Assembly (NCBI RefSeq): GCF_900447535.1
Contig: NZ_UFXX01000001.1
Span: 2,170,001-2,234,000 of the forward strand
From: Dermacoccus nishinomiyaensis
GTDB lineage: Bacteria > Actinomycetota > Actinomycetes > Actinomycetales > Dermatophilaceae
Direction of reading: 5' to 3'
Length of the DNA stretch: 64,000 bases
Position numbers and translations under genes: made by a program. Positions 16,519 to 27,246 of this stretch are shown piece after piece; the first letter of the stretch is position 1; every line of letters starts with the position of its first letter. Under the pieces are notes generated by a model, which had not been told where the DNA came from, ran no database searches, and worked only from the letters and a program-made list of their open reading frames with translations.

Positions 16519-16660
16519 CGTCAGCACAAGCGGGATGCGACGGCGACATGCCAGCAAGAGCAGGACGCGACAAAGACGCGGCAGTGAGAGCGGGCCGCCG
16601 CACGGGAGACGCGTCAGCAAGAACCAGTCACGCGGGAGACGTCAGCAAGAGCGGGGCGCG
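16519..16660 (+). repeat. degenerate ~30-bp repeats between dnaX and the SRPBCC gene
   Basis: Several imperfect units share CAGCAAGAGC and CGGGAGACG elements (for example near 16519, 16552, 16615 and 16642). Translated forward they give only Arg/Gly/Ser text, so I treat the stretch as non-coding. Confidence 0.3.
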
Positions 16661-16684
16661 ATGGAGAGTGGGCGAGTGAGAAGA

Positions 16685-17185
16685 ATGATGGGACGCATGG
16701 GACGAGCAGGGTTCGCCTTCAGGATCGACACGGCGTTGGCGCCGCATGAGGCATGGCGGCGCGTCGTCGACGTGTCGGCGCACGGCGAGGTCGTGCCGTT
16801 CACCACGGGTCACGGGCCGGCGCCCGAGGACGCAGTCGTCGGGTCGCGCTACGTCGCGCGGACACGGCTCGGGCCGCTTGGCTTCGACGACGTCATGGTC
16901 GTCCGGGAGATAGAAGCCGGGCGGCGCGTCGTGTTCGAGAAGGTCGGTCGCCTCCTCGGCGGTGTCGTGACGGTCGAGATCACCCCGGTGCGCCGGGCCG
17001 CCGGGCCCGACGGCGAGCGGGGCCTCGACGGCGGTGCGCAGGTCGTCTGGGCACAGAGCATCACCCTGCCGTGGGTGCCGGTCCGGCTGCGTCCCGTCGC
17101 CGCTGTCGTCACTTGCGCGGCCGCGCCCGCCATCGGCGCGGGCTATCGCCGGGTGGTGACGAAGCTGCTCGATCCGCACCGCTGA
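16685..17185 (+). CDS. SRPBCC (START/polyketide-cyclase fold) family protein
   Basis: About 166 residues. FAFRIDTALAPHEAWRRVVDV is the typical first strand and helix of the SRPBCC ligand-binding fold; the middle has VVREIEAGRRVVFEKVG and the end returns to ITLPWVPVRLRPV. It likely binds a small hydrophobic ligand; no catalytic residues are evident. Start codons at 16661, 16676, 16685 and 16688 are all possible; 16685 begins just before the fold. It occupies the position where ybaB/ebfC is usually found between dnaX and recR. Confidence 0.7.
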   Translation: MMGRMGRAGFAFRIDTALAPHEAWRRVVDVSAHGEVVPFTTGHGPAPEDAVVGSRYVARTRLGPLGFDDVMVVREIEAGRRVVFEKVGRLLGGVVTVEITPVRRAAGPDGERGLDGGAQVVWAQSITLPWVPVRLRPVAAVVTCAAAPAIGAGYRRVVTKLLDPHR

Positions 17186-17228
17186 CCTACGCCCCGCGCG
17201 CTCGATTGGGGTTGTCACCGGTGACGCG

Positions 17229-17234
17229 TAGGCT
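17229..17234 (+). promoter_or_regulatory. -10 box for recR
   Basis: TAGGCT ends 8 nt before GTG 17243, which supports that start and a leaderless or nearly leaderless mRNA separate from dnaX. Confidence 0.4.
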
Positions 17235-17242
17235 TGCCGATC

Positions 17243-17842
17243 GTGTATGAAGGCGTGGTTCAAGACCTCATCGACGAGCTCGGTCGGCTGCCCGGTGTCG
17301 GGCCGAAGTCGGCGCAGCGCATCGCGTTCCACCTGCTCGAGGCGGATGCCGATGACGTTCAGCGTCTCGCGGAGGTGCTGCTCAAGGTCAAGGAGACAGT
17401 GCACTTCTGCGAGGTGTGCTTCAACGTCGCCGAGACGAACCTGTGTCGTGTGTGCGCCGACCCGCAGCGCAACCCGGCGCTCATCTGCATCGTCGAGGAG
17501 AGCAAGGACGTCGTCGCGATCGAACGCACCCGCGAGTTCCGCGGGCGCTACCACGTGCTCGGCGGTGCGTTGAACCCGATCGAGGGCGTCGGCCCGGGCG
17601 ACCTGCACATCACCGAGCTCATGGCGCGCCTCAGCGACACGTCGCTCGAGGAGATCATCATCGCGACCAACCCGAACCACACGGGTGAGGCGACGGCGAG
17701 CTACCTCGCGCGCCTCATCGGACCGATGGGCGTGACGGTGAGCCGCCTCGCATCCGGCCTGCCTGTCGGCGGCGATCTCGAATACGCCGACGAGGTGACG
17801 CTCGGCCGTGCCTTCGAGGGCCGCCGCGTCCTCGTGTTCTGA
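17243..17842 (+). CDS. recR: recombination mediator protein RecR
   Basis: A 199-residue protein with all RecR modules: helix-hairpin-helix [18 protein letters not shown], four-cysteine zinc finger [18 protein letters not shown], Toprim start [17 protein letters not shown], and the C-terminal [19 protein letters not shown]. With RecF/RecO it loads RecA on gapped DNA. GTG 17243 gives the standard MYEGVVQ start; the TTG at 17234 is an alternative. Confidence 0.95.
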   Translation: MYEGVVQDLIDELGRLPGVGPKSAQRIAFHLLEADADDVQRLAEVLLKVKETVHFCEVCFNVAETNLCRVCADPQRNPALICIVEESKDVVAIERTREFRGRYHVLGGALNPIEGVGPGDLHITELMARLSDTSLEEIIIATNPNHTGEATASYLARLIGPMGVTVSRLASGLPVGGDLEYADEVTLGRAFEGRRVLVF

Positions 17843-17885
17843 CGCCCCGTGATGTGACGCATCCTTCGTCGCGGGCGTGCCGCCT

Positions 17886-17980
17886 CGACGAACATGAGTT
17901 CGGCCCGACGAATACGAGCGAAATGGTCGAACACGAGCGGCAGATCGCTCAGGTTCGACCATTCCGCTCGTACGGGCCGA
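17886..17980. repeat. intergenic tandem motif and long imperfect hairpin after recR
   Basis: Units beginning CGACGAACATGAG, CGACGAATACGAG and CGAACACGAG follow one another at about 20-22 nt. The block also folds back: 17901-17932 pairs with 17953-17979 (GTTCGACCATT...CTCGTA against the complement, one internal mismatch and a 5-nt bulge). It can act as the recR terminator. The CACGAGCGGCAGA core recurs near 31.06 kb. Confidence 0.55.
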
Positions 17981-18056
17981 CAGCTGGTCATATGGCGCCC
18001 GTCGCGGCCGCAGAACCAGTATCTGAGCGCTCAGCGAGCCTGCAGGGCGCAGTGCC

Positions 18057-18062
18057 TAGACT
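18057..18062 (+). promoter_or_regulatory. -10 box of lysC
   Basis: TAGACT lies 38 nt before the GTG start of lysC. The expected transcript has a ~31-nt leader that includes the CGGAGC ribosome-binding site. Confidence 0.45.
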
Positions 18063-18100
18063 CGCCGTGACCGACCGAAGTCGACCCCCGGAGCAACACC

Positions 18101-20514
<2,414 letters not shown>

Positions 20515-20520
20515 CCCCCG

Positions 20521-20590
20521 CCCCAACGGCGATTCCTGTCCCCATCGGCGAATCTCGTCCCCATCTGCGATTTTCGGTCACATTCAATGT
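20521..20590 (-). repeat. dispersed 20-nt repeat array, copy A
   Basis: Read on the minus strand, about three consecutive units: AAAATCGCAGATGGGGACG, AGATTCGCCGATGGGGACA and GGAATCGCCGTTGGGG. It begins 7 nt after the asd stop. Same family as 27190, 28491, 30029, 41373 and 48415. Confidence 0.7.
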
Positions 20591-20775
20591 GGGTTGGGTG
20601 GGGCGGTCAGGTGGGACGTAAAGCCACAGGTGATGGGGCGAGAAGTGCGCCAGGCGTTGGGCCCACGGGATCGAACGGTGCAGACGGCGGGTGCGATCTC
20701 GCCCAATCATGTGAGTTTCCAATCGATCTGGCGTCAACCGGGCAGGCGGACGGGTTCGTCGTCAGTGACGGCGCC

Positions 20776-20781
20776 TATGCT
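20776..20781 (+). promoter_or_regulatory. -10 box for leaderless mRNA of the asd paralogue
   Basis: TATGCT ends 6 nt before GTG 20788. It indicates the paralogue has its own promoter and supports the GTG start. Confidence 0.45.
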
Positions 20782-20787
20782 CGGAAC

Positions 20788-21876
20788 GTGACTGCGAACC
20801 AGCCCGAACGGCCCGTCCTCGCCGTCGTCGGCCCCACGGGGCTCGTCGGCCAGGCGGTGATCGACGTCCTCGCGACGCGCGCGGACGCGTGGGACGACGT
20901 GCGTCTCTTCGGCTCCGACCGATCTGTCGGACGCAGGATGCTGTTCGGCGTCGACGAAATCGAGGTCGAACCCCTCGACAGTGAGAGCTTCGCCGGCGTC
21001 GACGTCGCCATCTTCGCGACGCCCGCAGACGTGTCGGCGAAGTGGGCGCCGTTCGCGACGGCGTCCGACTGCCTCGTCGTCGACACCTCCGCCGCGTTCC
21101 GTGATGACGACGACGTCCCACTCGTCGTGCCCGAGGTCAACGCGGCTGCGGCGTTCGAGCACCCCCGCGGCATCGTCGCGATGCCGTCGGGCCCCGCGAT
21201 CGTCATGCTTCCCGTCCTCGCGACGCTGCACGAGCACTGGAGCCTCACGCACGTGACGGCGACGTCGATGCAGGCCGTCACCGGCGCGGGCAAGCGGGGC
21301 GCGGAGCGTCTCTATGAAGAGGTATCGGCGCTCACCGGCCACCCGCGCATCGGCCAGATGCCCGGTGACGTCCGCCGCTACGTCGCCGATCTGCCCGACG
21401 ACTCACCGTTTCCGGCCCCGATCGTCAGCAACGTCGTGCCCTGGGTGGGTGAGCACGTCGGCGGCGGCTGGTCGAGCGAGGAGAACGACATCGCGCACGA
21501 ACTGCGTGACGTGCTCGCGCTGCCGCAGCTGCGCGTCGCCGTCACGTGCGTGCAGGTGCCGATCGTCACGACGCACATGTCGACGCTGCACGTGAGCTTC
21601 GACAAGAAGGTCAAGCCCGACGACGCGCGCCGCGCCATCGTCGAGGGCGCGAACGGCGCGATCGTCATGCCCGACGAAAACGGCACCGACTGGCCGACGC
21701 CCGCCGACGCCGTTGGCACCGACCCCGTGTGGGTCGGGCGCGTGCGTCAGGTCGAGAGCAACCCGCACACGCTCGACTTCATCGTGTGCGGCGACAACAT
21801 CCGCAAGGGCGCCGCGCTCAACGCCCTGCAGATCGCCGAGATGCTCGTCGGGGTCGGGCGCTACGCGCAAGCGTGA
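20788..21876 (+). CDS. aspartate-semialdehyde dehydrogenase paralogue lacking the catalytic cysteine
   Basis: A 362-residue protein that aligns over its length with the preceding asd product: [68 protein letters not shown] and DNIRKGAALNALQIAEML. At the active site, NPNCTT of asd is replaced by MPSGPA, so the nucleophile Cys is Gly135 (codon 21190-21192), and the substrate Arg in CVRVPV is Gln. His and the Q of the QAVTG loop remain. It is unlikely to be an ordinary dehydrogenase; a regulatory or different catalytic role is possible. Confidence 0.85.
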   Translation: MTANQPERPVLAVVGPTGLVGQAVIDVLATRADAWDDVRLFGSDRSVGRRMLFGVDEIEVEPLDSESFAGVDVAIFATPADVSAKWAPFATASDCLVVDTSAAFRDDDDVPLVVPEVNAAAAFEHPRGIVAMPSGPAIVMLPVLATLHEHWSLTHVTATSMQAVTGAGKRGAERLYEEVSALTGHPRIGQMPGDVRRYVADLPDDSPFPAPIVSNVVPWVGEHVGGGWSSEENDIAHELRDVLALPQLRVAVTCVQVPIVTTHMSTLHVSFDKKVKPDDARRAIVEGANGAIVMPDENGTDWPTPADAVGTDPVWVGRVRQVESNPHTLDFIVCGDNIRKGAALNALQIAEMLVGVGRYAQA

Positions 21877-22240
21877 GGCCGGTCGCGTCGACGGCGTCGA
21901 GTTGCCGACCGAGCCGACGCATGAGCCACCAGCGCCGAATCCAGAAGACGGCATTGACGGTGAAGAAGGCGGCCGCGAGCCAGTCCCACCACGAACGACG
22001 GCCATCGACGACGTCCAAGCAGCGCATCAGGGCAAGGCCGGTGAAGGCCAACGCACCCATCGCTCGCGCCCAGGGCAACTGCGCGACGCGGGCGCGTTGG
22101 ATGTCGCGGTCGTGCGGGTCGTCGAGCATACGGCCGGCGCCGGTGGCGGCGTCGATGCGGCGCTTCTCGGGCGCAGGCATCAGCTCCAGTTCGTTGAGGA
22201 GCTTCGATCTCTCCAGCTCGCCCAGCACGCGTCGCGTCAT
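21818..22240 (-). CDS. small two-span membrane protein
   Basis: A 140-residue protein: a charged N-terminal helix (MTRRVLGELERSKLLNELE), then two membrane spans (MGALAFTGLALMRCLDVV and WLAAAFFTVNAVFWIRRWW), a basic tail and no known domain. ATG 22240 is preferred over an upstream in-frame start that would add a low-complexity stretch. Its 3' end overlaps the convergent asd paralogue by 59 bp. Confidence 0.6.
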   Translation of the reverse strand: MTRRVLGELERSKLLNELELMPAPEKRRIDAATGAGRMLDDPHDRDIQRARVAQLPWARAMGALAFTGLALMRCLDVVDGRRSWWDWLAAAFFTVNAVFWIRRWWLMRRLGRQLDAVDATGLTLARSARPRRASRRSAGR

Positions 22241-22377
22241 GCCGCGATTCTTGCAGTTCTTCGACGGCGCCGGTGGCCGCGTGAGGGGCGCCGCGCGAGG
22301 CCGGCTGGAAGTGGGGCGCCGATAGGCCCCCCGCGGGCGGTCTGCACCATCGATGCATAACGGTGAGTTAGGCGCCA

Positions 22378-22383
22378 TAAAAT
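22378..22383 (+). promoter_or_regulatory. candidate -10 box of the amino-acid ABC transporter
   Basis: TAAAAT precedes the transporter gene; the predicted start of transcription is near 22390, close to the TTG codons discussed for that gene. No good -35 box is seen. Confidence 0.35.
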
Positions 22384-22419
22384 AGGAGATTGTTGAATGG
22401 GGGCGTAATCTCGACTCTC

Positions 22420-23907
22420 GTGAAGACGCCCAACCGTGACCGTTTCGGGGTGCTGCGAGCCCGAAGCGTCCTCGTCGCGATCCTCAGCTTCGTCGCAGCC
22501 CTTCTCCTGGGTGGCCTGACGATGACCACCGCCGCCGCGCAGCAGGCCCCTGCCGTCACGAAGGCCGACGACAAGCTGCCGGACACGATCAAGGTCGGCA
22601 CCGAGGGCGTCTACGCTCCGTTCTCGTTCCACCAGGGGGGCAAGCTCACTGGCTACGACGTCGACTACTTCCGCGAGGTCGGCAAGCGGCTGGGGGTCAA
22701 GGTCGAGTTCGTCGAGACGCAGTGGGATTCGATGTTCGCCGCCCTCGACTCGGGCCGTATCGACGTCATCGCCAACCAGGTCGGCGCCAACGCTGAGCGT
22801 CGCGCCAAGTACGACCTGACAAAGCCGTACGTCGAGAGCCACGGCGTCGTCGTCGTCAGGGATGGCTCGTCGATCAAGAACCTCGCCGACATCAAGGGCA
22901 AGAAGTCGGCGCAGAACATCACGTCCGACTGGGCAGGCGTCGCGAAGAAGGCGGGGGCGAACGTCGTCTCCGTCGACGGCATGGACAAAGCTGTCGAACT
23001 GCTCTCACAGGGGCGCGTCGACACCTTCGTCAACGATGAACTCGCCGTCAAGTACTACCTCGCGACGCACGAGAACTCAGGGCTCAAGATCGCGAGCCGC
23101 ACGAGCGACACCAGCCAAGAGGTCTTCCCGACGAAGAAGGGAAGCAAGCTCGCGCCCGCGATCAACACCGCCATCGATGAGATGAACGCCGACGGCACGA
23201 GCAAGAAGCTCTACGCCCAGTACTTCGAGACGGAGGCAAAGGGCACGAGCGTCACCGACACGATCAAGAACAACATCGGCCCGATGCTCGTGGCGACGCT
23301 CAAGGGCACGATTCCGCTGACGGCGGCGTCGTTCGCCATCGGCCTCGTCCTCGCCCTGGGCGTCGCGCTGGCACGCATGAGCGCCAACGCGGCCCTGTCC
23401 TGGCCGGCGCGCATCTTCATCTCGATCTTCCGAGGCACACCGCTGCTCGTGCAGCTCGCCATCATCTTCTTCGGCATGCCGCAGCTCGGGATCAAACTCA
23501 GCCCATGGCCGTCGGCCATCATCGCGTTCTCACTCAACGTCGCGGCGTACTCCGCGGAGATCATCCGCGCCGCCATCCTGTCCGTGCCGAAGGGGCAGTG
23601 GGAGGCCGCGGAGACGATCGGCATGAACCGGGCGACGGCGCTACGGCGCATCATCCTGCCGCAGGCGTTGCGTGTCGCCGTCCCGCCCCTGTCGAACACG
23701 CTCATCTCCCTCGTCAAGGACACGTCGCTCGCCTCGACCATCCTCGTCACCGAGATGTTCCGCCAGGCCCAGATCGCCGCCGCACCCTCGGGTGACTTCC
23801 TCGAGCTGTACGGTGTCGCCGCCGCGATCTATTGGGCTCTGTGCTTCATCCTCTCCCTCGTCCAGGGCAGGCTCGAAAACCGACTCGGAAGGCACGTCGC
23901 ACGATGA
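22420..23907 (+). CDS. amino-acid ABC transporter, substrate-binding domain fused to permease
   Basis: About 495 residues. A signal peptide (VLVAILSFVAALLLGGLTM) is followed by a family-3 binding domain (IKVGTEGVYAPFSFHQGGKLTGYDVDYF ... split here as IKVGTEGVYAPFSFHQGG and GYDVDYFREVGKRLG) to about residue 265, then a HisM/GlnP-type permease with the EAA loop EAAETIGMNRATALRRIILP. Such fusions occur in GlnP-type glutamine/polar amino-acid importers. GTG 22420 gives a normal signal peptide but has a poor ribosome site; TTG 22390 or 22393, just after AGGAGA, are alternatives. The ATPase gene overlaps its stop. Confidence 0.85.
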   Translation: MKTPNRDRFGVLRARSVLVAILSFVAALLLGGLTMTTAAAQQAPAVTKADDKLPDTIKVGTEGVYAPFSFHQGGKLTGYDVDYFREVGKRLGVKVEFVETQWDSMFAALDSGRIDVIANQVGANAERRAKYDLTKPYVESHGVVVVRDGSSIKNLADIKGKKSAQNITSDWAGVAKKAGANVVSVDGMDKAVELLSQGRVDTFVNDELAVKYYLATHENSGLKIASRTSDTSQEVFPTKKGSKLAPAINTAIDEMNADGTSKKLYAQYFETEAKGTSVTDTIKNNIGPMLVATLKGTIPLTAASFAIGLVLALGVALARMSANAALSWPARIFISIFRGTPLLVQLAIIFFGMPQLGIKLSPWPSAIIAFSLNVAAYSAEIIRAAILSVPKGQWEAAETIGMNRATALRRIILPQALRVAVPPLSNTLISLVKDTSLASTILVTEMFRQAQIAAAPSGDFLELYGVAAAIYWALCFILSLVQGRLENRLGRHVAR

Positions 23908-24761
23908 CTCCTCACGGTTCCACACCCGCCCGCCCCAGGGACGCTCGTTCCGCGGACGCCGCGTCGACCTCGACCACGGACGCCCTCGTCGACGTCCGTG
24001 GTCTGACGAAGTCGTTCGGCTCGCTCGAGGTGCTTCGAGGCATCGACTTCACCGTCCCGTCGGGGTCGGTGACGGTGTTGCTCGGCCCGTCGGGTTCGGG
24101 CAAGACGACGGTGCTGCGTTCGCTCAATGCGCTCGACCTGCCTGAGGCGGGCGTCGTCCGCATCGGGGACGCCGAGGTCGACTACGTCGACGTCCCGCGC
24201 GGGCGTGACGGTCGAGCCAAGGGTGACGCTGCCAAACGTGTCGGTGCGCTGCGGTCGAAGACGGGCATGGTGTTCCAGCAGCACAACCTGTTTCCGCACA
24301 AGAGCGTGCTCGAGAATGTCACCGAGGGTCCGATCGTCGTGCAGGGCGTCGCGAAGGCTGACGCCGACGCGCGCGGGCATGAGCTTCTCGCGAAGGTGGG
24401 TCTCGACGACCAGGCCGACAAGTACCCCTACCAACTCTCGGGTGGGCAGCAGCAGCGCGTCGGCATCGCGCGCGCCCTGGCCCTCGCACCCGAGCTGCTG
24501 CTCTTCGATGAGCCGACGTCGGCGCTCGACCCCGAACTCGTCGGGGGAGTGCTGAGCGTCATGCGCGAACTCGCCGACGAGGGTCGCACGATGATCGTCG
24601 TCACCCACGAGATCGCGTTTGCGCGCGATGTCGCTGATCAGGTGCTGTTCATGGACGGCGGCGTCATCGTCGAACGCGGCGCGCCGTCACAGGTCATCGA
24701 CCACCCGCGCGAGGCCCGCACCCAGGCGTTCTTGAAGCGCATCCTCGACCCGCTGAGCTGA
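23904..24761 (+). CDS. amino-acid ABC transporter ATP-binding protein
   Basis: A 285-residue GlnQ/HisP-type ATPase: Walker [19 protein letters not shown]-loop [13 protein letters not shown], signature [17 protein letters not shown], Walker [18 protein letters not shown] and switch His in [11 protein letters not shown]. The 35-residue Ser/Thr/Ala-rich N-terminal extension is unusual. The start ATG overlaps the permease stop (ATGA), so the pair forms a complete two-gene importer. Confidence 0.92.
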   Translation: MTPHGSTPARPRDARSADAASTSTTDALVDVRGLTKSFGSLEVLRGIDFTVPSGSVTVLLGPSGSGKTTVLRSLNALDLPEAGVVRIGDAEVDYVDVPRGRDGRAKGDAAKRVGALRSKTGMVFQQHNLFPHKSVLENVTEGPIVVQGVAKADADARGHELLAKVGLDDQADKYPYQLSGGQQQRVGIARALALAPELLLFDEPTSALDPELVGGVLSVMRELADEGRTMIVVTHEIAFARDVADQVLFMDGGVIVERGAPSQVIDHPREARTQAFLKRILDPLS

Positions 24762-24792
24762 GTCGTGATCGCGGACGCGCGATACTGATCAG

Positions 24793-25422
24793 GTGCTGAT
24801 CAGCGAACGTCTGTGGATCATGAGCTTGGACGATCGAGGACTGCCCAGGGTCACCGGGGCACAGGTGTGCGTCACGGCTGGGTTGATGCTCGATCTGCGG
24901 TCCGCGGGCCTGATCGAGTGGACGGGCGACCGGATCCGCCGAACCGCCGAGGTTGCGCCCGAGGGCCTGCTGGGATGGGCGGCGAACCGTCTGGACGAGG
25001 TGCGCGGGCCGACACTGGCGCGCTTCGTCATCGACGCGCTCTACCCGGGTGCGTGGGAACACGTCGGTATGAGCCTCGTGGACCAGGGGATGGCGAGGAT
25101 GACGCGGCACGGGCTCCGCCGCAAGTCGCGATTCTCGTTCACGACGACGCCTCTACGGCGTGAGATTGTCGATGCGTCACGCGCGTTGCTCTTCGACGAC
25201 GCCGCCACGCACGATGACGACGCCGTCCTCGCGGTGCTGGGCGCGGCAGGAATCGGGGACGAGCTGCTGTCCCGGTCGCCGTTCACGGACGAATCCGTGG
25301 CTGTCGCTTTCGCCGACCGCGAGCCCGGATCACTGCAACGGCAGGTCGACGAGGCGATCTCCTTCGCCCTCGTGCCCTTCTACGCGAACGGCTATTACTC
25401 GACCGGTGCCAACCCGGGGTGA
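24793..25422 (+). CDS. GPP34 (Golgi phosphoprotein 3 domain) family protein
   Basis: A 209-residue helical protein with the bacterial GPP34 pattern: SERLWIMSLDDRGLPRV at the start, GAQVCVTAGLMLDLRSAGLI, then a charged middle and ESVAVAFADREP near the end. In eukaryotes the fold binds phosphoinositides; in actinobacteria the role is unknown. The start GTG stands between two copies of CTGATCAG (24785-24792 and 24796-24803). There is no ribosome-binding site, but GATACT 6 nt upstream could serve as the -10 box of a leaderless mRNA. Confidence 0.8.
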   Translation: MLISERLWIMSLDDRGLPRVTGAQVCVTAGLMLDLRSAGLIEWTGDRIRRTAEVAPEGLLGWAANRLDEVRGPTLARFVIDALYPGAWEHVGMSLVDQGMARMTRHGLRRKSRFSFTTTPLRREIVDASRALLFDDAATHDDDAVLAVLGAAGIGDELLSRSPFTDESVAVAFADREPGSLQRQVDEAISFALVPFYANGYYSTGANPG

Positions 25423-25510
25423 CGTGCGAGCGGACTTCCCGCTCGCCGGTCCGACGAGCTACGGCTGATTCGGCTGGTGGAGCCTGGGCCGTGAGCCCGC
25501 GACGTACCTT

Positions 25511-25531
25511 GCACGTGAGTGGCTCACGTGC
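25511..25531. terminator. short hairpin at the end of the broken antitoxin gene
   Basis: GCACGTGAG (25511-25519) and CTCACGTGC (25523-25531) are perfect 9-bp arms with a 3-nt loop and overlap the stop codon at 25524-25526. Confidence 0.5.
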
Positions 25532-25866
25532 GGTCCTGGAGGCGCAGAGCGCGCACGGCCTCCTCACCTCGGACGACGTCCCCGTGAGGGTAGGCATCAT
25601 CGCCTTCAGTGATGTCGCGCTTCGCGTCCTCGTCGGTGAGCGTTGCCAGGGTCTCGGCTTGGTCGACGTGCTCTGAGTGGTCGAGACGCGGCGGCCCGTC
25701 ATCAGGCGGCGGCTGATGTGCGACGAGAGTCAGGCATGCCACGAGGTAGTCATTCAGACTGGCATGCCACGAGGTAGTCATTCAGACTGACCCCCGCGGC
25801 GTCGGCCTGATGTTCCAATGACCGCAACACGTCATCCGAGATGCCGTCGATCGTCAGGGTCACCAT
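25524..25866 (-). pseudogene. ribbon-helix-helix antitoxin-like gene broken by a 28-bp duplication
   Basis: From ATG 25866 the frame reads MVTLTIDGISDDVLRSLEHQ ... GVSLNDYLVAC, a FitA/VapB-type DNA-binding N-terminus, then stops at QSE because 28 bp are tandemly duplicated. Removing one copy restores a ~105-residue protein ending in TDEDAKRDITEGDDAYPHGD and EEAVRALRLQDRT. No toxin gene is adjacent. It may be a decayed orphan antitoxin, or, since the duplication could revert by slippage, a switchable gene. Confidence 0.75.
25733..25788. repeat. 28-bp perfect tandem duplication
   Basis: Two adjacent identical 28-bp copies (25733-25760 and 25761-25788), each starting GGCATGCCACGAGG. 28 is not a multiple of three, so the host gene is frameshifted. 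Confidence 0.95.
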
Positions 25867-25959
25867 GCCGCCAGGCTAGCAAGGCGCAGGTTTCGTAGGA
25901 CGCTCCCCGCCGTGGTCGCGAAGGAAGCCGCCGTCGTCTCGGAGGCTCCGAGGATCGAC

Positions 25960-27141
25960 TCAGCGGAACGCCGACTGACCCGTCAGGGCATTGCCGAGGA
26001 CGAGTTGGTGCACCTCGCTCGTGCCCTCGTAGGTCATGACCGACTCGAGGTTTCCGGCGTGACGGATGGGGGAGTACTCCGTCGAGATGCCGTTGGCGCC
26101 GAGGATCGTGCGGCACTCGCGCGCGATGGCGATGGCCTCGCGGCAGTTGTTGAGCTTGCCGAGGCTGATCTGCTCGGGGCTCACGCCCGCGCCGTCCTTG
26201 AGGCGCCCCAGGTGCAGCGCGAGGAGCATGCCCTTGGAGACCTCGAGCGTCATGTCGGCGAGCTTGCCCTGCGTCAGCTGGTAGCCGCTGAGCGGTTTGC
26301 CGAACACCTGGCGGGTCGCGGCGTAGTCGAGCGCTGTCTCGAGCGAATCGCGGGCGGCGCCCATCGCGCCGAAGACGATGCCGAAGCGCGCCTCCGACAG
26401 GCACGACAATGGCCCCTTGAGCCCGCGCACCTCGGGGAAGACGGCATCAGCGGGCAGACGGACGTCGGTCAGCGACAGCTCCGCCGTCACCGACGCACGC
26501 AGCGACATCTTCTTCGTGATCTCGCGCGCCTCGAAACCGGCGGTGTCCGTCGGCACGACGAAGCCGCGGATCTTGTCGTCGGTCTGCGCCCAGACGACGG
26601 CGACGTCGGCGATCGTGCCGTTCGTGATCCACATCTTCGTGCCGTTGAGCACCCAGTCGTCGCCGTCGCGCTTGGCGTGGGTGCGCATGCCGGCCGGGTC
26701 GGAACCGAAGTCGGGCTCGGTCAGGCCGAAGCATCCGACGGCGTCTCCCGCCGCCATCCGCGGCAGCCACTCGGTCTTCTGCTCCTCGCTGCCCCAACGC
26801 CAGATCGCGAACATCGCGAGGCTTCCCTGCACGCTGACGAGCGAACGAATACCCGAATCGGCAGCTTCGAGCTCGTGACACGCCATGCCGTACGCGGTCG
26901 CCGACGAACCGGCGCACCCGTAGCCGTCGAGGTGCATGCCGAGCAGCCCGAGCTCGCCGAGCCCCTTCGCGAGCTCACGCGCCGGGACGCTCGCCTCGTC
27001 ATACCAGGTCGGCAGATTCGGACGCACGTGGTCGTCGCAGAAGCGTCGGACGAGGGCCTGGACGTCGCGCTCGTCGTCGCTCAGGAGCCCGTCGATCGCG
27101 ACCAGACGGTTGAGTTCAGGGTTGCGGGAGAAATCACTCAC
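25960..27141 (-). CDS. gcdH: acyl-CoA dehydrogenase, glutaryl-CoA dehydrogenase type
   Basis: A 393-residue FAD enzyme. GCFGLTEPDFGSDPAGM and MWITNGTIADVAVVWA are the family core; KKMSLRAS, LGRLKDGAGVSPEQISLGKL and NNCREAIAIARE with TYEGTSEVH (catalytic Glu372) match glutaryl-CoA dehydrogenases rather than chain-length-specific enzymes. It would oxidise and decarboxylate glutaryl-CoA to crotonyl-CoA at the end of lysine breakdown, which fits the lysine-monooxygenase-type genes 5-22 kb away. Start GTG 27141; another GTG at 27159 is possible. Confidence 0.8.
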   Translation of the reverse strand: MSDFSRNPELNRLVAIDGLLSDDERDVQALVRRFCDDHVRPNLPTWYDEASVPARELAKGLGELGLLGMHLDGYGCAGSSATAYGMACHELEAADSGIRSLVSVQGSLAMFAIWRWGSEEQKTEWLPRMAAGDAVGCFGLTEPDFGSDPAGMRTHAKRDGDDWVLNGTKMWITNGTIADVAVVWAQTDDKIRGFVVPTDTAGFEAREITKKMSLRASVTAELSLTDVRLPADAVFPEVRGLKGPLSCLSEARFGIVFGAMGAARDSLETALDYAATRQVFGKPLSGYQLTQGKLADMTLEVSKGMLLALHLGRLKDGAGVSPEQISLGKLNNCREAIAIARECRTILGANGISTEYSPIRHAGNLESVMTYEGTSEVHQLVLGNALTGQSAFR

Positions 27142-27189
27142 GCCACCATCGTGCCTCACGCGGTGAGCGCCGGCCCCGTGTGCACCTGT

Positions 27190-27228
27190 GCGATCTGCGT
27201 CCCCATCCGCGATTCTTGGTCAGATTCG
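27190..27228 (-). repeat. dispersed 20-nt repeat array, copy B
   Basis: Minus-strand reading gives AAGAATCGCGGATGGGGACG followed by CAGATCGCAC, about two units, between gcdH and the cysteine desulfurase gene. Confidence 0.65.
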
Positions 27229-27246
27229 TCGGCGGCCCGGCGCTCG

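Noticed and set aside
16535-16684. N-terminal extension of the SRPBCC protein
   Set aside because: The open frame continues upstream, but it translates to Arg/Ser/Gly repeats from degenerate DNA repeats and lacks any start context; the fold begins near 16685.
18001-18100. Lysine riboswitch or T-box before lysC
   Set aside because: The leader predicted from the -10 box is only about 31 nt and contains no riboswitch-like core; actinobacteria usually regulate lysC by feedback.
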